The position numbers were made by a program, and so were the translations under genes. Under the pieces are notes generated by a model. It made no database searches. It had not been told where the DNA came from and saw nothing but the letters and a program-made list of their open reading frames with translations. 49,210 bases of DNA from Halomonas sp. (GTDB lineage: Bacteria; Pseudomonadota; Gammaproteobacteria; Pseudomonadales; Halomonadaceae), in the NCBI GenBank assembly GCA_020201095.1, contig JAIVHM010000150.1, positions 1-49,210 on the forward strand. Reading direction: 5' to 3'. Each line of letters begins with the position of its first letter. The stretch's first letter is position 1. This document shows, piece after piece, positions 1 to 9,341 of the stretch.

Positions 1-1
1 G

Positions 2-346
2 CGCATTGATGCTTCAACCGAGAAGGTCACAAGCGGCACCCAAATGGTGCGCGACGCTGAAGCAGCCATGCACGAGCTCGCCGAAAGCGTCTCCCGGGTC
101 ACCCAGATGCTGGGCGATATCAGCACGGCGGCTAACGAGCAGAGTGACGGTATCAGCCAGGTCAGTATTGCGGTCACCGACCTGGACCAGATGACCCAGC
201 AAAACGCCGCGTTGGTGCAGGAGTCGACCACCGCTGCCGAGCAGCTGAAAGATCAGGCTGACTATCTTGCCGAGCTGGTAGGCGGGTTCACGCTGGAGAC
301 CGATCGTCAAGGCCAGGCGTTACCGGCCCCTGAAACGCGCCGTTAA
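2..346 (+). CDS. Methyl-accepting chemotaxis protein, C-terminal fragment (gene starts before window)
   Basis: Reading frame open from window start; MCP signalling-domain C-terminus: EQSDGISQVSIAVTDLDQMTQQNAALVQESTTAAEQLKDQA. Confidence 0.93.
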   Translation, partial: RIDASTEKVTSGTQMVRDAEAAMHELAESVSRVTQMLGDISTAANEQSDGISQVSIAVTDLDQMTQQNAALVQESTTAAEQLKDQADYLAELVGGFTLETDRQGQALPAPETRR

Positions 347-1269
347 GGAATTGGCGGCAGGGGGATGTCATCGCTGCGCTTGGCGCCAGCTGTCATCTCC
401 CGGCACAGCCTCAGGAACTCGCGCACGCCGGTGGTAAGGTACTTGTGGCGGTGCCAGATAAAGGTGAACTGGCGCTTGAGGTCCAACTCCGGCGTGGGCA
501 GCGGTACCAGGCTGCCCCGCCGGAAGGCGTCGCGCAGCGCCAGGCGTGAGACACAGCCAATCCCCAGCCCCGACTCCACCGCACGTTTGATGCCCTCGGT
601 ATGCTCAAGCTCCAACAGCGTATTGAAGCGGCTACGGCGATGACGCGCGGCGTGCTCGAGAGTCACCCGTGTCCCCGAGCCCTCCTCACGCATGATCCAG
701 TCCTCCCGCAGCAGCTGTTCAAGCTCCAGATGGTTCTTACCCGCCAACGGATGACGCGGTGAGCAGAATACGCACAGCTCGTCCTCGACCCACGGCTGGC
801 TAATGATCATATCGTCGTCGCAGGGCCCTTCGATCAAACCCAGATCCAGCGAGTGCTGGCGAACGCCCTCGATAATATGCCGCGTATTACGCACCGCCAG
901 GCGCACGCGGCTGCCGGGATAACGCTGCATAAAATCGCTGATCAAAAGCGTTGCCAGATAATTGCCAATGGTCAGGGTAGCGCCAACATCCAGCGAGCCC
1001 ACGCCTTGCTGGCCACGCAATAATTCCTCTACCTCCTCGGCGCGGTCCAGCAGCGCCACCGCCTTGGGCAGCAGCTGGAAGCCAAGGGCATTGAGCTTAA
1101 GCCGCTTGCCCACGCGGTCGAGCAATTGGCAGTCGAACTGGCGCTCCAGCTCGGCAAGCGCCGTACTGGTCGCCGACTGGGACATGGCAAGCGCACGCGC
1201 CGCATGAGACACGCTTTCGTGCTGGGCAACGGCAACAAAGACTTCCAACTGACGCAAGGTATAGTGCAT
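343..1269 (-). CDS. finR: LysR-family transcriptional regulator (FinR-like)
   Basis: N-terminal LysR HTH (MHYTLRQLEVFVAVAQHESVSHAARALAMSQSATSTALAELE); divergent from fpr as in the pseudomonad finR-fpr arrangement. Confidence 0.85.
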   Translation of the reverse strand: MHYTLRQLEVFVAVAQHESVSHAARALAMSQSATSTALAELERQFDCQLLDRVGKRLKLNALGFQLLPKAVALLDRAEEVEELLRGQQGVGSLDVGATLTIGNYLATLLISDFMQRYPGSRVRLAVRNTRHIIEGVRQHSLDLGLIEGPCDDDMIISQPWVEDELCVFCSPRHPLAGKNHLELEQLLREDWIMREEGSGTRVTLEHAARHRRSRFNTLLELEHTEGIKRAVESGLGIGCVSRLALRDAFRRGSLVPLPTPELDLKRQFTFIWHRHKYLTTGVREFLRLCREMTAGAKRSDDIPLPPIP

Positions 1270-1444
1270 AAGATCTGACCTATCATTAAGACGCTATATC
1301 TATTTTAAAGATAAGCGTTATCAAGATTATTCACTTAACAGATATACCATCCTTCGCTTAGACTTGCTGGCAACTTAATACCTATTTTTTATTCTTTTTA
1401 TGCATAACTGTGGCGTTGACGGCGTCACCGACGGAGGAAATGGC

Positions 1445-2158
1445 ATGAGTAAGTTCGCCCTGGAAGACGTACTCAGCGTTCACCACTGGAACGACACCCT
1501 ATTCAGCTTCCGCACCACCCGGGAACGCAGCCTGCGCTTCAAGACCGGCCAGTTCGTCATGATTGGCCTGGAAGTCGACGGCAAACCGCTGATGCCCGAT
1601 GGCCCGCTCACGTCGCGCCTGCAGCACCTTAAAGTCGGCGACCAGATCATGGTCAGCCGCAAGCCGACCGGCACGCTGGTCACTGACGACCTCTTGCCAG
1701 GGCGCAACCTTTACATGCTGTCGACCGGTACCGGCCTCGCGCCCTTCTTGAGCCTGATTCAAGACCCGGAAGTCTACGAGCGGTTCGAGAAAGTGGTCCT
1801 GGTTCACGGCGTGCGCGAAGTCTCGGAACTGGCCTACGCCGACTTTATCACCAAAGAGCTGCCCGCCCACGAGTACCTGGGTGAAGAGATCGCCGACAAG
1901 CTGGTTTACTATCCCACCGTCACCCGTGAAGAGTTTCACACCATGGGCCGCCTGACCGACCACATTCGCACCGGCAAGCTGTTCGAAGACACCGGCCTGC
2001 CGCCCATCGATCCTCGCCAGGATCGCGCAATGATTTGCGGTAGCCCGTCCATGCTTGATGACACCAGCGCCATGCTCGACGAGCTGGGCCTGAACATCTC
2101 ACCGCGCATGGGCGAGCCGGGCGACTACGTCATCGAACGGGCTTTCGTCGAAAAGTAA
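1445..2158 (+). CDS. fpr: Ferredoxin--NADP+ reductase
   Basis: MSKFALEDVLSVHHWNDTLFSFRTTR...LYMLSTGTGLAPFLSLI...MICGSPSMLDD; GGAGG ribosome-binding site just upstream of ATG 1445. Confidence 0.95.
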   Translation: MSKFALEDVLSVHHWNDTLFSFRTTRERSLRFKTGQFVMIGLEVDGKPLMPDGPLTSRLQHLKVGDQIMVSRKPTGTLVTDDLLPGRNLYMLSTGTGLAPFLSLIQDPEVYERFEKVVLVHGVREVSELAYADFITKELPAHEYLGEEIADKLVYYPTVTREEFHTMGRLTDHIRTGKLFEDTGLPPIDPRQDRAMICGSPSMLDDTSAMLDELGLNISPRMGEPGDYVIERAFVEK

Positions 2159-2205
2159 TTCTCCCAACGAATTACTCTCCAAGCGGCAAGTTGCTCAATA
2201 AAAAA

Positions 2206-2245
2206 CCCCCGCCACTCGGTGCATAACAGCATCGCTTGGCGGGGG
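2206..2245. terminator. Bidirectional Rho-independent terminator between convergent fpr and glnK
   Basis: CCCCCGCCA (2206-2214) ... TGGCGGGGG (2237-2245), flanked by A-run on left and TTT on right. Confidence 0.75.
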
Positions 2246-2268
2246 TTTCGTGTTCTGACGCGGAGGCG

Positions 2269-2667
<399 letters not shown>

Positions 2668-2716
2668 TTATCCGTTACCTATCAGCATACACCGCTACCG
2701 GCGCAGAATAAAAAAA

Positions 2717-2737
2717 GCCTCCCCGTAAAGGGGAGGC
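2717..2737 (-). terminator. Rho-independent terminator downstream of amtB
   Basis: GCCTCCCC-GTAAA-GGGGAGGC followed (minus strand) by T-run (A6+ at 2711-2716). Confidence 0.8.
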
Positions 2738-2794
2738 CAGTAACGAGCTCAGGCTCGGCGAGTTAGCACCCAATGACGCTTGGATGCCACCGAG

Positions 2795-4042
2795 TTATTT
2801 TTTGATGCCAAATTCAGGGTAGGCTTCCAGACCGCACTCGGCGATATCAACGCCTTCGTACTCATCTTCCTCGCTCACCCGGACACCCATAATGGCTTTC
2901 AGGATCAGCCACACGATCAAGCTGGCAATGAAGACCCAGGCGAAGATACCCACGATACCGATAAGCTGCGGGCCGAACGATGCGCCATCGTTGTTCAACG
3001 GCACGGCCAACACGCCCCAGATACCCACGACACCGTGAACGGAGATAGCACCAACCGGGTCGTCCAGTTTTACTTTATCAAGCGTAACGATAGCGGCCAC
3101 CACGATCAGACCACCGATGGCGCCGATTATCGTCGCGCCCAGGGCTGAAGGCGACAGCGGGTCGGCAGTAATCGCGACCAGGCCAGCCAGCGCGCCGTTA
3201 AGCGCCATGGTCAAGTCCGCTTTACGGAACCACAGCTTGGCAAGGATCAGCGCAGCGATCACACCACCTGCAGCCGCGGCGTTGGTATTCACGAACACCT
3301 GGGCGACGTTGTTGGCGGAATCGATCGCCGCCAGCTTCAGCTCAGAGCCGCCGTTAAAGCCGAACCAGCCCATCCACAGGATGAAGGTACCCAGCGTGGC
3401 CAGCGGCATGTTGGCGCCCGGAATCGCATGGATAGAACCATCTTTGCCGTACTTACCCTTACGCGGACCCAGTACGATAACGCCTGCCAACGCGGCGGCG
3501 GCACCGGCCATGTGGACAATGCCCGAACCGGCGTAGTCAGAGTAGCCAACTTCGGCCAACCAGCCGCCGCCCCAGGTCCAGTAGCCAGACACCGGATAGA
3601 TCACGGCAGTCATCACCACGGCGAACGCCAGGAAGGCCCACAGTTTCATGCGTTCAGCGACAGCACCCGAGACGATCGACATCGCGGTTGCCACGAACAC
3701 GACCTGGAAGAAGAAGTCGGAGCGCATGGAGTAGTAAGGCGCGTCATCGCCACCTGCGGTGACCGCATCCGCACTGTTCTCAGCGCCGATCAGGAAGCCC
3801 AGATTGGGCAGGAAGCCACCGGCGTTGCCGGAATACATGATGTAGTAGCCCACCAAAAGGTACATGGTGCAGGCAATGGCAAACAACGCAATGTTCTTGG
3901 TAAGAATTTCGGCGGTGTTTTTGGAACGCACCAGGCCAGCTTCCAGCATGGAGAAGCCAGCGGCCATCCACATTACCAACACACCGCAGATCAGAAAGTA
4001 AAACGTATCAAGCGCGTAGCTAATATCAGTCAACTCTTCCAT
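2795..4042 (-). CDS. amtB: Ammonium transporter, Amt family
   Basis: 415 aa, multi-TM; motifs DTFYFLICGVLVMWMAAGFSMLEAGLVRSKN, GSGIVHMAGAAAALAG. Confidence 0.96.
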   Translation of the reverse strand: MEELTDISYALDTFYFLICGVLVMWMAAGFSMLEAGLVRSKNTAEILTKNIALFAIACTMYLLVGYYIMYSGNAGGFLPNLGFLIGAENSADAVTAGGDDAPYYSMRSDFFFQVVFVATAMSIVSGAVAERMKLWAFLAFAVVMTAVIYPVSGYWTWGGGWLAEVGYSDYAGSGIVHMAGAAAALAGVIVLGPRKGKYGKDGSIHAIPGANMPLATLGTFILWMGWFGFNGGSELKLAAIDSANNVAQVFVNTNAAAAGGVIAALILAKLWFRKADLTMALNGALAGLVAITADPLSPSALGATIIGAIGGLIVVAAIVTLDKVKLDDPVGAISVHGVVGIWGVLAVPLNNDGASFGPQLIGIVGIFAWVFIASLIVWLILKAIMGVRVSEEDEYEGVDIAECGLEAYPEFGIKK

Positions 4043-4087
4043 TGTAAGTTCCCCGTTGAACTAAAGAAATGATCCGTAAAGCCAGGT

Positions 4088-4522
<435 letters not shown>

Positions 4523-4604
4523 TTATTTTTCATTGTTTTAAATGTAATAAAATGCAACATACTGGCGAGCCTCCACCGGCAACACCTGCTAAAAAGCCGG
4601 GTAT

Positions 4605-4653
4605 TGCACCAAAATTGAGCAAAGGCAAAATGCAAGCGCTCCACTGTGGCGCA
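4605..4653. promoter_or_regulatory. Two putative NtrC-binding sites
   Basis: TGCACCAAAATTGAGCA (4605-4621) and CGCTCCACTGTGGCGCA (4637-4653) versus TGCACCA-N3-TGGTGCA; centres 32 bp apart. Confidence 0.6.
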
Positions 4654-4759
4654 TTAACAAGGCGCACAAATTAGCCCAAGAAGCATGCGAATCCCGCCCG
4701 GGTTGCGTATCCTGATTATTAGATAGCCATATCGAGACATTGACCGTTAGGAGAAAGCC

Positions 4760-5125
4760 ATGGCGCCTCAAGACCGTATTAGCCGACTCGCCCAGCAGAT
4801 CGGCGACCGCTTGCAGAACGCTTCCCAAGCGCCTGAAGATATCCAGAAGGGGGTTCATCAGGTGGTGCGCGGGGCCTTCGATCGCTTGGAACTGGTGTCC
4901 CGCGAGGACTTCGATATCTTGATGGACGTATTGCAGCGCACCCGCTCGCGGGTAGAAGCACTAGAACGCCAGGTCGCAAGCCTGGAAGCCGCCGTAGACG
5001 CCCAGGCAGCCGATGCCTCGACGCCCATTGAAGCCGAGGCGCCGCCGCTACCGGCAGAGCCCCAGCGGGATTCCGATCACACCGACACCAAAGAAGGTGG
5101 CGACGCATCCAAATCGTCATCATGA
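4760..5125 (+). CDS. ubiK: Ubiquinone biosynthesis accessory factor UbiK (BMFP family)
   Basis: MAPQDRISRLAQQIGDRLQN...VREDFD-type core VSREDFDILMDVLQRTRSRVEALERQVASLE; next to comM. Confidence 0.9.
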   Translation: MAPQDRISRLAQQIGDRLQNASQAPEDIQKGVHQVVRGAFDRLELVSREDFDILMDVLQRTRSRVEALERQVASLEAAVDAQAADASTPIEAEAPPLPAEPQRDSDHTDTKEGGDASKSSS

Positions 5126-5161
5126 ATACGAATAAATATCATTGACTCTTATTGTGCGCAT

Positions 5162-5240
5162 GGTAACGTGATTCGCATCCCATGATGCGCGCAATGCATC
5201 AATGCCCCATTTTGATGCATTGCTGATTTTCACTGTTACC
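5162..5240. repeat. Nested inverted-repeat element
   Basis: Inner perfect 11-bp arms GCAATGCATCA (5191-5201)/TGATGCATTGC (5213-5223); outer arms GGTAACGTGA (5162-5171)/TCACTGTTACC (5230-5240); separate small hairpin CGCATC-CCAT-GATGCG (5174-5189). Confidence 0.7.
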
Positions 5241-5427
5241 GTGATGCACGCATGACCACTGCCACCTTCGGCCTCAATCCAGCCAACCGCTTTATGAACT
5301 AACGCCAGGGGCGCTTGCCCAGCTAGGACAGCGTTTAGGTGTCGAATTTCGCCTTAGCACCGCGCCCTGGCACTCGCCATGGCGTTTTTGTTTGCAAACA
5401 ATAAATATTATCGTTTAAATACAGCCC

Positions 5428-6336
5428 TTGTTTTCTATTGATGCCGTTATCATGCGCTGCTCCGCTGTGTCTTCCCTGCTCACTCGTATTGGCTTGCTGA
5501 TTGTGTGCCTGCTCGGCGCCTTGCCCGCCCAGGCGCAGCTGGCCACCATCGACTGGACGGTGGCTGAAACCTTGATGGCCCTGGACGCCCCCATTGTCGG
5601 TGGTGCCCAAAAAAAGGGCTACCATGAATGGGTGGGTGAGCCACGGCTGACAAGCGAAACCGCTGACCTTGGCCTGCGCAGCCAGCCCAATCTGGAGCTG
5701 CTGGCACAGATGCAGCCCGAGCGAACCCTGATATCGCCCATGTTTGCCGGGTTAGCGCCGCGCCTGGAGCGCATCGCGCCCGTTACCTCCATGGAGCTTT
5801 ACACCCCCGACAGTGACACCTGGGAAGAGATGCAACGCATCACCGAGCAGATAGGCGAATTGGCCGACCGCGCGCCTCAAGCGTCGCAACTGATCGAACA
5901 GACGCATGCACTGATGGCCAGGCTGCGTGATGAACGCCCCGACACCGGTTCGCTATTGATGATCCAGTTTATGGATGCCCGCCACGTGCGCGTGTTCGGT
6001 GATAACAGCCTCTATAACGCGGTACTGGAGCAGCTTGATCTGCCTAACGCCTGGGATCAGGAGACCAACGCCTGGGGCTTTTCGCTGGTCGGCGTTGAAG
6101 AACTCGCGCGCTATCCTGAGGCCACCCTGGTGATCGTCGACCCACTGCCCACCGGGGTCGAGGCACAACTCGCCGAAAGCGGCCTGTGGCAGCAGCTGCC
6201 AAGCGTCCAGAAAGACAGGCTTCTACGCCTGCCCCCCGTGTGGAGCTTTGGCGCACTGCCCTCAGCGCAGCGCTTCGCCAGGGAGCTGGTCACCGCGTTG
6301 GAAGACGCGCCTAAAGAAACGTTAAGCCCAGAGTGA
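5428..6336 (+). CDS. Iron-siderophore ABC transporter substrate-binding protein (FhuD/FecB-like)
   Basis: Signal peptide; TIDWTVAETLMALDAPIVGGAQKKGYHEWVGEPRL...DLGLRSQPNLELLAQMQPERTLIS. Confidence 0.88.
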   Translation: MFSIDAVIMRCSAVSSLLTRIGLLIVCLLGALPAQAQLATIDWTVAETLMALDAPIVGGAQKKGYHEWVGEPRLTSETADLGLRSQPNLELLAQMQPERTLISPMFAGLAPRLERIAPVTSMELYTPDSDTWEEMQRITEQIGELADRAPQASQLIEQTHALMARLRDERPDTGSLLMIQFMDARHVRVFGDNSLYNAVLEQLDLPNAWDQETNAWGFSLVGVEELARYPEATLVIVDPLPTGVEAQLAESGLWQQLPSVQKDRLLRLPPVWSFGALPSAQRFARELVTALEDAPKETLSPE

Positions 6337-6435
6337 TAGCGCTCTATGCCGCACCGCGCACCCGGCTACTCATCCTCTAATAAATACGGTAGGTTAATAA
6401 GCATACGTTAATTAACAACCAGCGAGGGAACGCGC

Positions 6436-7944
6436 ATGACGCTTGCCATTGTGGCGACACGGGCCGGGGTTGGCCTGGACGCACCGGCGGTGCACGTGGA
6501 GGTGCACCTGGCCAACGGCCTGCCTGGCTTGACGTTAGTCGGCCTGCCGGAAACCGCCGTCAAAGAAAGCCGCGAACGGGTGCGCAGTGCCCTGGTCAAC
6601 GCCGGCTTTGATTTCCCCAATACCCGACGTATTACCCTTAACCTGGCTCCCGCCGACCTTCCCAAGGAAGGCGGCCGCTTCGACCTGCCCATCGCGCTGG
6701 GTATCCTCGCTGCTTCCGGGCAGATTCCCGTGGACGCCCTCGAAGGCATGGAGTGCGCTGGCGAACTGGCGCTGGACGGTAAGCTGCGCGCCGTGCCGGG
6801 CATACTACCGTTTGCCCTGGCCACGCGGCGCGCCAATAAAGCACTGATTATCCCCCGCGCCTGCGCCGATGAAGCGGCGCTCGCGGGCGATTTGCCGGTG
6901 CTGCCTGCGGACTCACTATGGGAAGTCGTCGCCCACCTGCTCGACCAGGAAAAAATCCCGCCCCACCAGCTGCCAGCCTCGGTCAAAAGCCCAACGCCAA
7001 TGGCCGATTTGGCCGACGTGCGCGGCCAGCAGCAGGCCCGTCGCGCCTTGGAAGTCGCCGCTGCCGGCGGCCATAACCTGCTTTTCGCTGGCCCACCAGG
7101 CACCGGCAAGACCATGCTGGCCAGTCGCCTGCCCGGTATTTTACCACCACTCTCGGAAGAAGATGCCCTCGCCGTGGCGGCAGTACGTTCGGTGTGCGGG
7201 CTACCGCTGGAAGCCGACTGGGGCCAGCGGCCGTTCAGGCAACCCCATCACAGCGCCAGCGCCGCAGCACTGGTGGGCGGCGGCTCAAAACCCAAACCCG
7301 GCGAAATCTCGCTGGCCCACCATGGCGTGCTGTTTCTGGATGAGCTGCCGGAATTTTCCCGCAGCGTGCTGGAAGTTCTAAGACAGCCACTGGAAACCGG
7401 TGAAATTCATCTCGCCCGCGCCAGCCATGAGCGGCGTTACCCGGCGCAGTTTCAATTGGTAGCCGCAATGAACCCCTGCCCCTGCGGGCACCTGGGCGAT
7501 CCACGCAACCGTTGCCAGTGTACTGCCAGCCAAATCCAGCGCTATCAAAACAGGCTGTCAGGCCCGCTTCTCGACCGCATCGACCTGCAGGTGGAAGTTC
7601 CGGCGCTGCCACCGGAGCAGCTCACCGCGCAAACCCAGGGCGAATCGTCTGAAGCCGTGCGTGAGCGCGTGATGGCCGCCCGCGAGAGGCAAATGGCCCG
7701 TGGCGCGCTGAATAGCCAGCTCAGCGGCAAAGCCCTGGAAGCGGCCTGCGCCCTGGATGACGAAGAGCGCGCTTGGCTGGCCGGGGTGCTGGAAAAACTC
7801 AAGCTCTCCGCCCGCGCCTACCACCGCGTACTGCGCGTCGCGCTAACCCTCGCCGACCTTCAGGGCGAACCCAAGCCCACCCAACCCCATCTGATCGAAG
7901 CCATTGGCTACCGGCAGCTGGATAGGCTGTTGAAGGGGGCTTAG
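6436..7944 (+). CDS. comM: YifB/ComM family Mg-chelatase-like AAA+ ATPase
   Basis: 502 aa; Walker A GPPGTGKTMLA; FLDELPEFSRSVLEVLRQPLE; NPCPCGHLGDP. Confidence 0.95.
   Translation: MTLAIVATRAGVGLDAPAVHVEVHLANGLPGLTLVGLPETAVKESRERVRSALVNAGFDFPNTRRITLNLAPADLPKEGGRFDLPIALGILAASGQIPVDALEGMECAGELALDGKLRAVPGILPFALATRRANKALIIPRACADEAALAGDLPVLPADSLWEVVAHLLDQEKIPPHQLPASVKSPTPMADLADVRGQQQARRALEVAAAGGHNLLFAGPPGTGKTMLASRLPGILPPLSEEDALAVAAVRSVCGLPLEADWGQRPFRQPHHSASAAALVGGGSKPKPGEISLAHHGVLFLDELPEFSRSVLEVLRQPLETGEIHLARASHERRYPAQFQLVAAMNPCPCGHLGDPRNRCQCTASQIQRYQNRLSGPLLDRIDLQVEVPALPPEQLTAQTQGESSEAVRERVMAARERQMARGALNSQLSGKALEAACALDDEERAWLAGVLEKLKLSARAYHRVLRVALTLADLQGEPKPTQPHLIEAIGYRQLDRLLKGA
7881..7944 (+). 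repeat. comM 3'-end direct repeat, copy 1 (in-frame end of the present comM)
   Basis: 59/64 identical to 8595-8658. Confidence 0.95.
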
Positions 7945-7960
7945 TAGAAGCACTGGAAAA

Positions 7961-7979
7961 TATAACGTGACGCGTTATA
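7961..7979. promoter_or_regulatory. Putative operator/promoter palindrome of the TA operon
   Basis: TATAACG-TGACG-CGTTATA perfect 7-bp arms, overlapping a -10-like TATACT, ~30 bp upstream of the toxin ATG. Confidence 0.65.
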
Positions 7980-8009
7980 CTGTGGATAGATGCCATCAGG
8001 GAGATAGGC

Positions 8010-8291
8010 ATGATAAAAAGCTTCAAGGATAGGCAGGCCGCGTTGATTGCTGAAGGCACCGTGTCTCGGAAACTGCCACAAAAAATGCAACGCAATGCGC
8101 TCAAAAAATTGCGTCAGCTTGAAGCAGCGGCAACGCTTGATGATTTGCGTATTCCTCCCGGCAACAGATTGGAGCCACTGCATGGCAACCGTGAGGGTCA
8201 GTACAGTATTCGCATTAACGATCAGTGGCGCCTGTGTTTTCGCTTTCAAAATGGTGATGCTCACGACGTTGAGATTGTCGACTATCACTAG
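8010..8291 (+). CDS. higB: RelE/HigB-family type II toxin
   Basis: MIKSFKDRQAALIAEG...LPQKMQRNALKKLRQLEAA...LEPLHGNREGQYSIRINDQWRLCFRF. Confidence 0.92.
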   Translation: MIKSFKDRQAALIAEGTVSRKLPQKMQRNALKKLRQLEAAATLDDLRIPPGNRLEPLHGNREGQYSIRINDQWRLCFRFQNGDAHDVEIVDYH

Positions 8292-8308
8292 GCTTGCAGG
8301 AGGTCGAA

Positions 8309-8569
8309 ATGGCCAAACTACCTAATATCCATCCCGGCGAAATTCTCTATGAGGACTTCATGCAGCCAATGGGATTAAGCAAAAATGCCTTAGCCCGGCA
8401 GATGGGCGTGCCGGCGACCCGAATAGGGGAAATTACGTTGGGTCGCCGCGCGATTACCGCAGACACCGACCTGCGCCTGGCACGCATCCTTGGCACCAGC
8501 GAGGGTTACTGGCTGCGCCTGCAAAACGCCTACGATCTGGAAGAAGCCCGCCGCCAGCAGGTAGCTTGA
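8309..8569 (+). CDS. higA: HigA-family antitoxin (XRE HTH)
   Basis: MAKLPNIHPGEILYEDFMQPMGLSKNALARQMGVPATRIGEITLGRRAITADTDLRLARILGTSEGYWLRLQ; immediately downstream of toxin. Confidence 0.93.
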   Translation: MAKLPNIHPGEILYEDFMQPMGLSKNALARQMGVPATRIGEITLGRRAITADTDLRLARILGTSEGYWLRLQNAYDLEEARRQQVA

Positions 8570-8594
8570 CGGGCCGTTTTTGTAACAGCCCATC

Positions 8595-8658
8595 CCAACC
8601 CCACTTGATCGAAGCCATCGGCTATCGGCAGCTGGATAGGCTGCTGAAGGGGGCTTAG
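8595..8658 (+). repeat. comM 3'-end direct repeat, copy 2 (detached remnant)
   Basis: CAACCCCACTTGATCGAAGCCATCGGCTATCGGCAGCTGGATAGGCTGCTGAAGGGGGCTTAG; encodes QPHLIEAIGYRQLDRLLKGA* identically to the comM C-terminus. Confidence 0.95.
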
Positions 8659-9236
8659 CCGTGCGTTTTGGTCAGCGAATCAACCAGACGCTGGCAGAGG
8701 GCATCGAGTTTTTGGCCGGTCGCGTCATCCTTTAGCGCGCCAGCGTCATCGAACGCGCTGCCCGCACCGGGTAATGACAGCGGCTGCGGCAATACCGTGA
8801 GGCTCAGGTTGGCGAGTAGCTGCTGCGCCAGGGGCATGGCACGAATGCCGCCCAAACCGCCAGGTGACGCCGCCACCAGCGCCGCCCACTTGCCTGCAAA
8901 GAGCCCAAGACCCGGGGTGTCTTCATAGGGCCGCGATAGCCAGTCCAGGGTATTTTTGAGCAGCGGCGTGATAAAGCCGTTGTATTCGGGTGAGGCAATC
9001 AATACCGCCTGATGCTCGGCGAGGATGGCGCGCAGTTTCAGCACATTGTCAGGCATGCCTTGCGCTTCAATGTCCTCGTCAAATAACGGGCAGGGATAAT
9101 TTTTTAGGTCGATAAAGGTTGCTTGGCCACCCAGCGCTTCAATACGCTTGGCAGCGAGTTGAGCCAACTGTTTGTTGAGTGACCCTTCACGGGCACTACC
9201 AGCAAATACCAGTACTTTCGGTGAGTTAGATGTCAT
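8655..9236 (-). CDS. NADPH-dependent FMN reductase family protein
   Basis: KVLVFAGSAREGSLNKQLAQLAA...LIASPEYNGFITPLLKNTLDWLSR. Confidence 0.9.
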   Translation of the reverse strand: MTSNSPKVLVFAGSAREGSLNKQLAQLAAKRIEALGGQATFIDLKNYPCPLFDEDIEAQGMPDNVLKLRAILAEHQAVLIASPEYNGFITPLLKNTLDWLSRPYEDTPGLGLFAGKWAALVAASPGGLGGIRAMPLAQQLLANLSLTVLPQPLSLPGAGSAFDDAGALKDDATGQKLDALCQRLVDSLTKTHG

Positions 9237-9341
9237 CGCACGATCCTGAGTGAAAATGGGCTAATGTAAATAGACCCTTGCGAGTTTCGCACAGGCATCA
9301 AGCGGTAGCATTAACCCTCACTCATATAAAGCAGCCAATAG

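Noticed and set aside
3428-4072. 214-aa plus-strand ORF opposite amtB
   Set aside because: Antisense of a well-supported amtB; no signal of an independent gene.
5395-5420. Fur-box-like AT-rich sequence (AAACAATAAATATTATCGTTT) upstream of the FhuD-like gene
   Set aside because: Too poor a match to the 19-bp Fur consensus to claim by eye; needs a PWM scan.
6408-7115. 235-aa minus-strand ORF opposite comM
   Set aside because: Ser/Ala/Arg-rich shadow ORF, no motifs.
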